From: Thiohalocapsa sp. PB-PSB1
GTDB taxonomy: Bacteria > Pseudomonadota > Gammaproteobacteria > Chromatiales > Chromatiaceae
DNA: 64,000 nucleotides
Assembly (NCBI GenBank): GCA_016745215.1
Contig: CP050890.1
Coordinates: 1,550,001 to 1,614,000 of the forward strand
Direction of reading: 5' to 3'
The notes under the pieces are model-generated. The model worked only from the letters and a program-made list of their open reading frames with translations, searched no databases and had not been told where the DNA came from. Numbering within the stretch: position 1 is the first letter of the stretch; every line of letters begins with the position of its first letter. This document shows, piece by piece, positions 26,361-33,234 of the stretch. Both the position numbers and the translations under genes were made by a program.

Positions 26361-26555
26361 GTGCTCCGGCTGCGGCAGCATGCCCTTGAGGCGTTTGATC
26401 GAGGTCGTCCGTGGCACCATGCGCACGACGTTGTCGGCCTCGACGATGAATTCCACCCGGTCCCCGGCGGCCAGATCGAGCTGGTCTCTAATGGCCTTGG
26501 GCAGGGTGATCTGGCCTTTGCTGGTGATGGTCGCCTGCATCGATTTCTTACTCAT
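26357..26555 (-). pseudogene. AbrB-type antitoxin gene truncated by the RAYT element
   Basis: The minus-strand frame from an ATG at 26555 encodes MSKKSMQATITSKGQITLPK, RDQLDLAAGDRVEFIVEADN and RLKGMLPQPEHPG. This is an AbrB/MazE-type swapped-hairpin DNA-binding domain of a VapB-like antitoxin. At about 26360 the frame runs into the right end of the RAYT repeat and continues through antisense mobile-element sequence to 26151. The usual C-terminal toxin-binding tail and any toxin gene are missing. The DNA-binding part could still be made, but the pair is broken. Confidence 0.7.
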
Positions 26556-26659
26556 TCTTATATTGCTTACTATCGGCTCAGTGTAAGGATATGGGATTGT
26601 TGCGGTCAAGCCATCCGAGAAGAACATCGGAGGGCGGAACCATGGACCGGTTCCGCCAA

Positions 26660-26781
26660 CGGATAGGAAATCCAAGCCACCCTGAGCGTCCAGGTGGGCT
26701 AGGAGGCTGTCCGAGAATGACGGATAGGAAATCCAAGCCACCCTGAGCGTCCAGGTGGGCTAGGAGGCTGTCCGAGAATGA
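26660..26781. repeat. perfect 61-bp tandem duplication
   Basis: Positions 26660-26720 and 26721-26781 are identical by eye. The unit starts CGGATAGGAAATCC and ends GGAGGCTGTCCGAGAATGA. The exactness suggests a recent duplication. The end of the unit is also one arm of the inverted repeat described next. Confidence 0.8.
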
Positions 26782-26866
26782 AAATAAGACACAAGATAGA
26801 GAGTGCACAACTCGATTGTAGGCGCTACATGTTATGCATGCTCTGAGTTCTCGGACAGCCTCCTAG
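26760..26866. mobile_element. small non-coding inverted-repeat element (MITE-like)
   Basis: CTAGGAGGCTGTCCGAGAA at 26760-26778 is the exact reverse complement of 26848-26866. The 107-base unit has no gene between the 19-bp arms. GGCTGTCCGAGAA-type ends occur on several IS families, so this may be a deleted IS or its non-autonomous derivative; I cannot assign the family. Confidence 0.6.
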
Positions 26867-26950
26867 GGTGAGGGCGATAGCGAGGGCGGGATCTGTGGTC
26901 AACACCGAACAGCGGGGCTGACGGGCGTCGGGGGCGGTGCAGGCGCGAGC

Positions 26951-27082
26951 GTCGAGGGGTACAATGCGCACCATCGCCACAGCGGCCTCGAATTCGTTAC
27001 TCCTCTCGAGCGCCACCAGAGACAAGATGTGGCTATTCCATTAAAACGATAGGCGTTGTACGAAGAAGCTTGACATTCACCG
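26951..27082 (+). pseudogene. IS3-family transposase C-terminal relic
   Basis: The plus frame reads VEGYNAHHRHSGLEFVTPLE, RHQRQDVAIPLKR, a stop, ALYEEA, another stop, then HSPL. YN..HRHSGL.FVTP..RH is the well-known end of the IS3-type OrfB integrase. Stops and loss of everything upstream show it is only a relic. Confidence 0.7.
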
Positions 27083-27085
27083 CTT

Positions 27086-27318
27086 GCAGAGGCGGAAGAA
27101 CCGGCCAAAGAACTGTATGCCAAGATCGCCGACGCGGTGTTCGAGCGGGGATATGACCTGATGATCCTGCCCGTTCTTGTCACCCCTCGTATCACCTGCA
27201 ACGATGACTGGACGGTCGGGCCAGACATCGTAGAGGACGGACGCACATACAACTACAGCATCCTGTTCAACTTCCTGACCCGAGCGCTGGAGCGCCGCCA
27301 CCCGCGACTGGAGTCCGC
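27086..27318 (+). pseudogene. probable amidase C-terminal relic
   Basis: The plus frame reads AEEPAKELYAKIADAVFERG then YDLMILPVLVTPRI, DIVEDGR and ILFNFLTRALERRHPRLE. This resembles the end of amidase-signature enzymes, where a YD.L..P...T stretch precedes a T.(L/F)N..(S/T)R.P segment. No Ser-Ser-Lys catalytic region is present. It directly follows the IS3 relic, suggesting an old insertion into an amidase gene. The assignment is tentative. Confidence 0.4.
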
Positions 27319-27531
27319 CCGGCGCGGAGACGCTCGATCCGGCCGGCGCCACTGCAACACCACTGCCGCGCGCCGCATGAGCACCCGCTCGCCATGCACC
27401 AGCGCTCTACGCCCGCGGCCCTCCTTGGGAGGGAGCGAGCACCCGCTTGCCACCCCGGTGCTGTCCCAGCACAGGCTCAGCACCGCGGGCGCACCGTCAA
27501 TCGCAGACACAACAGATGCGGAGGGCATCGG

Positions 27532-30500
27532 ATGACCCTGAAGGAAAGCCAGATCGAGCAGCAGCTCATCGCCAAGCTGGTCGACGACCAGAAATACAGC
27601 TACCGCGCCGACATCCGCGACAAGGCCGCGCTGGAGCAGAACTTCCGCGCCAAGTTCCAGGCGCTGAACCAGGTCCAGCTCACCGACGCCGAGTTCGCCC
27701 GCCTGCGCGACGACATCATCAGCGCCGATGTCTTCCAGGCCGCCACCACCCTGCGGGAATACGGCTACTTCCAGCGCGAGGACGGCACCCCGCTGCACTA
27801 CATGCTGGTCAACCTCAAGGACTGGTGCAAGAACCACTTCGAGGTCGTCCACCAGCTGCGCATCAACACCGACAGCAGCCATCACCGCTACGACGTCATC
27901 CTGCTCATCAACGGCCTGCCGCTGGTGCAGATCGAGCTCAAGACCCTCGGCATCAATCCGCGCCGGGCCATGGAGCAGATTGTCGACTACAAGCACGACG
28001 TCGGCAACGGCTACGGCACCACCCTGCTGTGCTTCATGCAGCTGTTCGTCGTCAGCAACCGCGACAACACCTACTACTTCGCCAACAACCACGCGCGGCA
28101 CTTCGCCTTCAACGCCGACGAGCGCTTCCTGCCCATCTACCAGTGGGCGCAGCCCGACAACCGCAAGGTCACCCACCTGGACGCCTTCGCCGAGCAATTC
28201 CTCGCCAAGTGCAGACTCGGCGAGATGATCAGCCGCTACATGGTCCTGGTGGCCGGCGAACAAAAGCTCATGATCATGCGGCCGTACCAGATCTATGCCG
28301 TGCAGGCCATCGTCGACTGCATCCATCAGAACCGGGGCAACGGCTACATCTGGCACACCACCGGCAGCGGCAAGACGCTGACCTCGTTCAAGACCTCCAC
28401 GCTGCTCAAGGACAACCCCGACATCGAAAAATGTCTGTTCGTGGTCGACCGCAAGGACCTCGACCGCCAGACCCGCGACGAATTCAACCGCTTTCAAGAA
28501 GGCTGCGTCGAGGAGAACACCAACACCGAGACCCTGGTGCGCCGCCTGCTCTCCGAGGACTACGCCGACAAGGTCATCGTCACCACCATCCAGAAGCTCG
28601 GCCTGGCCCTGGACGAGACCGGCAAGCAGGCCCAGCAGCACCGCGAGCGGGGCAAGCGCACCTACAAGGAGCGGCTCGCCCCCCTGCGCGACAAGCGCCT
28701 GGTGATCATCTTCGACGAATGCCACCGCTCCCAATTCGGCGACAACCACCAGGCCATCAAGGCGTTCTTCCCCAGGGCGCAGCTGTTCGGCTTTACCGGC
28801 ACGCCCATCTTCGAGCAGAACGCCAGCTACATCCAGGTGGACGGCACCGTCGGCACCTACACCACCACCGAGGACATCTTCCAGCAGCAACTGCACGCCT
28901 ACACCATCACCCACGCCATCGACGATCGCAACGTCCTGCGCTTCCACATCGACTACTTCCGGCCCGAGGGCAAGCCGGCCACCGATGCCGCCGCGGCCGA
29001 CCCGACCGACCTCGACACCAGCCCAGCCCCGGCCGACGCCGACAACGCCAAGCCCAAGGCCGGCGCGAAACCCACGCGCAACCTCAGCCAGCGCGCCGTG
29101 GTGGATGCCATCCTCGACAAGCACGACGCCGCCACCAACCAGCGCCGCTTCAACGCTCTGCTGGCCACCGCCTCCATCAACGATGCCATCGCCTACTACG
29201 CGCTGTTCAAGCAGGTGCAGGCGGAACGCCAGGGTTCGGCGCCCAGCTTCCGCCCGCTCAACATCGCCTGCGTCTTCTCGCCGCCAGCCGAGGGCAACCG
29301 CGACGTCAAGCAACTGCAGGAAGACCTGCCGCAGGAAAAGGCCGACAACCAGCAAGACCCGGCACACAAAAAGGCCGCGCTGCAGGCCATCATCGCCGAC
29401 TACAACGCCCGCTACGGCACCAACCACAAGCTCGGCGAGTTCGATGCCTACTACCAAGACGTGCAGAACCGCATCAAGGACCAGCAATACCCCAACAGCG
29501 ACTTGCCCCACGCGCACAAGATCGACGTCACCATCGTCGTCGACATGCTGCTCACCGGCTTCGACTCGAAGTACCTCAACACCCTGTACGTCGACAAGAA
29601 CCTCAAGCACCACGGCCTGATCCAGGCCCTCTCGCGCACCAACCGGGTGCTGAACGACACCAAGCCCTACGGCAACATCCTCGACTTCCGCGCCCAGGAA
29701 AAGGCCGTCGATGCCGCCATCGCCCTGTTCTCCGGCGAGGACGTCGGCAACTCCCGCGAGATCTGGCTGGTGGACCCGGCCCCGGAGGTCATCGACAAAC
29801 TCGACGCCGCCGTCGCGCGGCTCGAAACTTTCATGCACGACCACGGCCAACCCTGCACCCCCGAGGCCGTCAACAACCTCAAGGGCGACACCGCCCGCGC
29901 CGAGTTCATCAACCGCTTCAAAGAGGTCCAGCGCCTCAAGACCCAGCTCGACCAGTACACCGACCTCACCGCGGCCCAGCAAGCCGAGATCGAGCAGCGC
30001 CTGCCGGAGGAGGCCCACCGCGGCTTCCGCGGCATGTACCTGGAGACCGCCCGCCGCCTCAAGGAGCAGCGGGGCAAACCCGGCAACGGCGACGACACCG
30101 TCGAACAGCTCGAATTCGAGTTCGTGCTCTTCGCCTCCAGCCTCATCGACTACGACTACATCATGGGCCTCATCGCCCGTTTCAGTCAGGAGCAGCCGGG
30201 CAAAGAGACCATGACCCGCGACCAACTCGTCAACCTGCTCAGCGCCAACAGCAACCTGATGGAGGAGCGCGACGAGATCGTCGCCTACATCGACACCCTG
30301 GAGGCCGGCAAGGGCCTCGGCGTCGAAGACATCCGCGGTCGCTACGAGGTTTTCAAGGCGCAAAAGGCCGAGGACGAGCTGGCGGACATCGCGGACAAGC
30401 ACCAGATCCCGCGGGAGGCGTTGCAGGGATTCGTCGATGGCGTGCTGGACCGGCTCATCTTCGACGGCGAGCAGCTCAGCGACCTGTTCGCGCCGCTGGA

Positions 30501-30618
30501 GCTGGGCTGGAAGGCCCGCGGTAGGGCCGAGCTGGCGTTGATGGAAGACTTGGTGCCGCTGCTCAAGAAGCAGGCCGGCGGGCGGGAGATCTCGGGGTTG
30601 GCGGGGTATGAATTGTGA
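27532..30618 (+). CDS. hsdR: type I restriction enzyme R subunit
   Basis: The 1028 aa protein is a complete HsdR. It translocates DNA by ATP hydrolysis and cuts foreign DNA once bound by HsdS-HsdM at a recognition site lacking methylation. The N-terminal nuclease shows RYDVILLINGLPLVQIELKT near residue 115, the PD-(D/E)xK core. The motor has Walker A in WHTTGSGKTLTS near residue 280, DECHRSQFG near residue 398 and FGFTGTPIF; helicase-domain-2 motifs include DMLLTGFDSKYLNTLYVDK and QALSRTNRV. The start at 27532 (MTLKES) has GAGGG upstream. The size and motifs suggest the EcoR124-like type IC group. hsdS follows after 24 bases. Confidence 0.95.
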   Translation: MTLKESQIEQQLIAKLVDDQKYSYRADIRDKAALEQNFRAKFQALNQVQLTDAEFARLRDDIISADVFQAATTLREYGYFQREDGTPLHYMLVNLKDWCKNHFEVVHQLRINTDSSHHRYDVILLINGLPLVQIELKTLGINPRRAMEQIVDYKHDVGNGYGTTLLCFMQLFVVSNRDNTYYFANNHARHFAFNADERFLPIYQWAQPDNRKVTHLDAFAEQFLAKCRLGEMISRYMVLVAGEQKLMIMRPYQIYAVQAIVDCIHQNRGNGYIWHTTGSGKTLTSFKTSTLLKDNPDIEKCLFVVDRKDLDRQTRDEFNRFQEGCVEENTNTETLVRRLLSEDYADKVIVTTIQKLGLALDETGKQAQQHRERGKRTYKERLAPLRDKRLVIIFDECHRSQFGDNHQAIKAFFPRAQLFGFTGTPIFEQNASYIQVDGTVGTYTTTEDIFQQQLHAYTITHAIDDRNVLRFHIDYFRPEGKPATDAAAADPTDLDTSPAPADADNAKPKAGAKPTRNLSQRAVVDAILDKHDAATNQRRFNALLATASINDAIAYYALFKQVQAERQGSAPSFRPLNIACVFSPPAEGNRDVKQLQEDLPQEKADNQQDPAHKKAALQAIIADYNARYGTNHKLGEFDAYYQDVQNRIKDQQYPNSDLPHAHKIDVTIVVDMLLTGFDSKYLNTLYVDKNLKHHGLIQALSRTNRVLNDTKPYGNILDFRAQEKAVDAAIALFSGEDVGNSREIWLVDPAPEVIDKLDAAVARLETFMHDHGQPCTPEAVNNLKGDTARAEFINRFKEVQRLKTQLDQYTDLTAAQQAEIEQRLPEEAHRGFRGMYLETARRLKEQRGKPGNGDDTVEQLEFEFVLFASSLIDYDYIMGLIARFSQEQPGKETMTRDQLVNLLSANSNLMEERDEIVAYIDTLEAGKGLGVEDIRGRYEVFKAQKAEDELADIADKHQIPREALQGFVDGVLDRLIFDGEQLSDLFAPLELGWKARGRAELALMEDLVPLLKKQAGGREISGLAGYEL

Positions 30619-30706
30619 ATTGTGAATTGTGAATGGTGAATTATGAATGATAAGAATCAGCGTGACGATATGGCTCTCCATTCACCATTCACCACTCACA
30701 ATTCAC
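30615..30706. repeat. inverted GTGAAT-type repeat around the hsdS start
   Basis: GTGAATTGTGAATTGTGAATGG after hsdR is mirrored by CACCATTCACCACTCACAAT near 30681-30702. The first nominal ATG of hsdS (30643) lies in the loop between the arms. A similar pair of arms occurs at 32364-32397 and 32559-32598. Confidence 0.6.
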
Positions 30707-31923
30707 TTGTGCCGCGGTTGCGGTTTCCGGAGTTTCGGGGGGCGGGGGAGTGGCCGGAAAGACAGCTTGGGGACTTCTTACGCGAGAGCCGAGTACCCGG
30801 CAGCAAGGGAGACGTTGCAAAAAAGATAACCGTCAAGCTCTGGGGAAATGGCGTATTTGAGAAGAAAGAAGCCGTTCAGGGAAGCGCGAACACTCAGTAC
30901 TACCGACGGCAAGCTGGCCAGTTCATATACAGCAAACTCGACTTTCTAAACCAAGCCTTTGGGGTAATTCCCCCTCACTTAGATAGCTTTGAGTCAACGG
31001 TTGACTTGCCATGCTTTGACATTGATGAGCAACTCAACCCCAAATTCTTATTGGAGTACGTTAAGCGGAAAGATTTTTACGAAAGGCTGGGTGAAACTGC
31101 CGATGGCAGCCGAAAGGCGAGGCGGATCCATGCTGAAACATTCCTCTCTTTCTGCATTGCTCTCCCCGCTTCGGACGAACAACAAAAAATCGCCGCCTGC
31201 CTCTCCTCCCTCGACACCCTCATCGCCGCGCAGGCGGACAAGCTCGACGCCCTCAAGACCCACAAGAAAGGGCTGATGCAGCAGCTCTTCCCCCGCGAGG
31301 GCGAAACCGTCCCCCGCCTGCGCTTTCCCGAGTTTCGGGAGGCGGGGGAGTGGTGCCACCGAACCTTGGATGCCTTTGTTTCTGAGCGCAATCAGCTTCC
31401 TGAAGCAAAACTCCCACTGTACAGCCTATCAATCGAGGATGGGGTAGCCCCAAAGACGGAAAGATATGAGCGATCATTTCTAGTCAAGAACGAGGCAGAA
31501 GCTTATAAGATAGTCCAGCCGAATGATTTTGCATACAACCCTATGAATTTAAGATTTGGGGCAATTGGACGACATTCTGGCAGCGAGCCTGTGGCGGTCT
31601 CGAAGTACTATAATATTTTCTATTGCGACAGCTCTGTCGATTCTAGATTTTGCGAGATCTATTTTAGAAGCCCACGGATGATTGCCTATTATAATGATGT
31701 CGCCATAGGCTCGCTAATCGAAAAGAGGCGAGTGCATTTTAGTGACTTTCTAGGGTTCCAGCTTCGATTTCCGGCTCTAGAAGAACAGCAGAAAATCGCC
31801 GCCTGCCTCTCCTCCCTCGACACCCTCATCGCCACCCAAGCCGAAAAACTCGACGCCCTCAAGACCCACAAGAAGGGACTGATGCAACAACTCTTCCCCG
31901 GCCCGGAGGCCGTCGCGGCATGA
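30643..31923 (+). CDS. hsdS: type I restriction-modification specificity subunit
   Basis: The product is up to 426 aa and recognises the two halves of the DNA target for both cleavage and methylation. It shows two variable target-recognition domains (residues about 40-170 and 235-375), each followed by an almost identical helical spacer: EQQKIAACLSSLDTLIAAQA and KLDALKTHKKGLMQQLFP. It also has two copies of VPRLRFPEFR. The variable domains are visibly more AT-rich than hsdR and hsdM, as expected for exchanged recognition domains. The nominal ATG lies inside an inverted repeat; a GTG at 30706 (VPRLRFPEFR) is a realistic alternative start. The stop overlaps an hsdM-like ATG. Confidence 0.93.
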   Translation: MNDKNQRDDMALHSPFTTHNSLVPRLRFPEFRGAGEWPERQLGDFLRESRVPGSKGDVAKKITVKLWGNGVFEKKEAVQGSANTQYYRRQAGQFIYSKLDFLNQAFGVIPPHLDSFESTVDLPCFDIDEQLNPKFLLEYVKRKDFYERLGETADGSRKARRIHAETFLSFCIALPASDEQQKIAACLSSLDTLIAAQADKLDALKTHKKGLMQQLFPREGETVPRLRFPEFREAGEWCHRTLDAFVSERNQLPEAKLPLYSLSIEDGVAPKTERYERSFLVKNEAEAYKIVQPNDFAYNPMNLRFGAIGRHSGSEPVAVSKYYNIFYCDSSVDSRFCEIYFRSPRMIAYYNDVAIGSLIEKRRVHFSDFLGFQLRFPALEEQQKIAACLSSLDTLIATQAEKLDALKTHKKGLMQQLFPGPEAVAA

Positions 31924-31955
31924 CCCAGGAACAACTCAGCCAACTCGGCAAGACC
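31920..31955 (+). pseudogene. remnant of an hsdM 5' end
   Basis: Starting at an ATG overlapping the hsdS stop (ATGA), 36 bases encode MTQEQLSQLGKT. This matches the start of the real hsdM at 33235 (MTQDQLSQLGKT) with only two or three base changes. The frame is then cut off by REP-like repeat sequence. It shows where hsdM once began and where the cassette at about 31956-33234 entered. Confidence 0.85.
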
Positions 31956-31956
31956 C

Positions 31957-32069
31957 CTGGATCCCACGCTCCAGCGTGGGAGCACTGGCCGACGCTCCAG
32001 CGTCGCGTCTCATACTCGGGACGCTGGAGCGTCCGCGCTGCATTCCCACGCCGGAGCGTGGGAACGAGG
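31957..32069. repeat. REP-like repeat, left copy
   Basis: A 113-base segment of palindromes: CCCACGCTCCAGCGTGGG, GACGCTCCAGCGTC, GGACGCTGGAGCGTCC and CCCACGCCGGAGCGTGGG. A nearly identical copy in the same orientation is at 32404-32516. Only a few scattered base differences are seen between the two. Confidence 0.85.
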
Positions 32070-32077
32070 AAGGGCCC

Positions 32078-32365
32078 GTGAGCAGAATCGATATCGCCAA
32101 TGCCAAGCATCCCGACTTGGCCACGTCCCTGATCGCCATGCGCCGATCCGCGAAATCGGCCAGGGAGAGGGCCATCGCGACCAACACCGCGATCGTGGTC
32201 GTGCGCGACGGCGAGCTGGTGCGCATCCCGGCGGCGACGCTTCGCGAAGCCGGCGACGCCGAAGCCAATTCTCGCGGCGCTCTGAAGCAGTATGTCGCTC
32301 CCGAGCTGATCAACGAGGAGCAAGGCGCGTGGGAGGCAGCAGCCAGCGAGAAGCACGAACGCTGA
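32078..32365 (+). CDS. small hypothetical protein between REP-like repeats
   Basis: The 95 aa product starts at a GTG at 32078 (VSRIDIANAK) with GAGGAAGGG directly upstream. It is soluble and helical, with SLIAMRRSAKSARERAIATN near the centre and a short strand IVVVRDGELVRIPA. The size and charge pattern resemble small antitoxin-like or accessory genes of restriction islands, but I do not recognise a family. It is bounded on both sides by the 113-base REP-like repeats, so it sits in its own cassette inside the hsd locus. Confidence 0.55.
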   Translation: MSRIDIANAKHPDLATSLIAMRRSAKSARERAIATNTAIVVVRDGELVRIPAATLREAGDAEANSRGALKQYVAPELINEEQGAWEAAASEKHER

Positions 32366-32403
32366 GTAATTTTGAGTTGTGAATGATGAGTGGTGAATTT
32401 AAG

Positions 32404-32516
32404 CCTGGCTCCCACGCTCCAGCGTGGGAGCACTGGCCGACGCTCCAGCGTCGCATCTCATACTCGGGACGCTGGAGCGTCCGCACTGCATTCCCACGCC
32501 GGAGCGTGGGAACGAG
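32404..32516. repeat. REP-like repeat, right copy
   Basis: Second copy of the palindromic segment found at 31957-32069, in direct orientation. It ends in GGAGCGTGGGAACGAG like the first. Confidence 0.85.
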
Positions 32517-32623
32517 ATGGAAGCGAGAGAACGAGGCGGTTAGCCAGGCAAGATCCATCATTCACAACTCATCACTCAAAACTCATCACTCACAACCCAT
32601 CTTGCTCTCAAGGTGTCCACATC

Positions 32624-32854
32624 ATGACCATCGACGAACTGATTCCTTCGATCACCCGGCTGTCTCACGCGGAGAAGATCCGACTGGTGCAGGTCGTGCT
32701 CGAACAACTCGCCGAGGAAGATGCGGCATCGGAAGCACTCGCCCCGGGCTCCAAAGAACCCTTCGATCCCAAACGGTTCTTCGGTGCCGCCCGACACTCG
32801 CGCCAAGAGGTCGATGCGTACCTAGACTCGGCCCGCGAAGGCTGGAACGAATGA
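32624..32854 (+). CDS. putative antitoxin of a VapBC-like pair
   Basis: The 76 aa product starts at an ATG at 32624 (MTIDELIPSI) with AAGGTG about nine bases upstream. It is acidic and helical (HAEKIRLVQVVLEQLAEED), and a C-terminal acidic/aromatic tail (DAYLDSAREGWNE) would suit binding to a PIN toxin. It overlaps the toxin start by four bases (ATGA), the usual arrangement. The N-terminus does not show an obvious AbrB or ribbon-helix-helix motif, so the DNA-binding type is unclear. Confidence 0.7.
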   Translation: MTIDELIPSITRLSHAEKIRLVQVVLEQLAEEDAASEALAPGSKEPFDPKRFFGAARHSRQEVDAYLDSAREGWNE

Positions 32855-33231
32855 GCTACCTCCTCGATACCAATGTCGTCATCTACTACTTCAACGGACT
32901 GACAGCCGACGATGCGCTGCACGAGATGGTTTCCAAGAGCTTCAATATCTCCGTGATCAGCAAGATCGAGTTTCTTGGTTGGGGGATATTTGCGACCGAT
33001 CCAGAGCTCCACAATCAAGCAAGGACCTTCATCGGCCACGCGCATGTGTTCGATCTCTCCGAGCAGGTCGCGGAGCAAACCATCCGATTGCGGCAACAGT
33101 TCAGAACCAAGACCCCGGACGCCATCATCGCCGCCACCGCGCTGGTGCATAACTTGACCGTCGTGACCCGCAATACCAGCGACTTTTCCCGGCTGGGTCT
33201 AAATACCTCGTCGGTCGCCATGAAGCCTTAG
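32851..33231 (+). CDS. PIN-domain toxin, VapC-like
   Basis: The 126 aa protein is a PIN domain, normally a metal-dependent RNase that cuts tRNA or rRNA when its antitoxin is lost. The acidic metal-binding residues are visible: Asp in SYLLDTNVVIYYF (residue 6), Glu in ISKIEFLGW (about residue 40), Asp in KTPDAIIAATAL (about residue 91), and the TRNTSDFSRL end. The start ATG overlaps the antitoxin stop. The pair lies between hsdS and hsdM, where it could help to keep the restriction island. Confidence 0.85.
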   Translation: MSYLLDTNVVIYYFNGLTADDALHEMVSKSFNISVISKIEFLGWGIFATDPELHNQARTFIGHAHVFDLSEQVAEQTIRLRQQFRTKTPDAIIAATALVHNLTVVTRNTSDFSRLGLNTSSVAMKP

Positions 33232-33234
33232 ACC

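Noticed and set aside
27253..30681. A minus-strand open frame of more than 1100 codons opposite hsdR, and a 1025-codon frame on the plus strand in another phase
   Set aside because: Both are shadows produced by the GC-rich third positions of hsdR. Their composition (Val/Leu/Glu-rich, or Arg/Pro/His/Gln-rich) is typical of shadows, and hsdR has clear motifs along its whole length.
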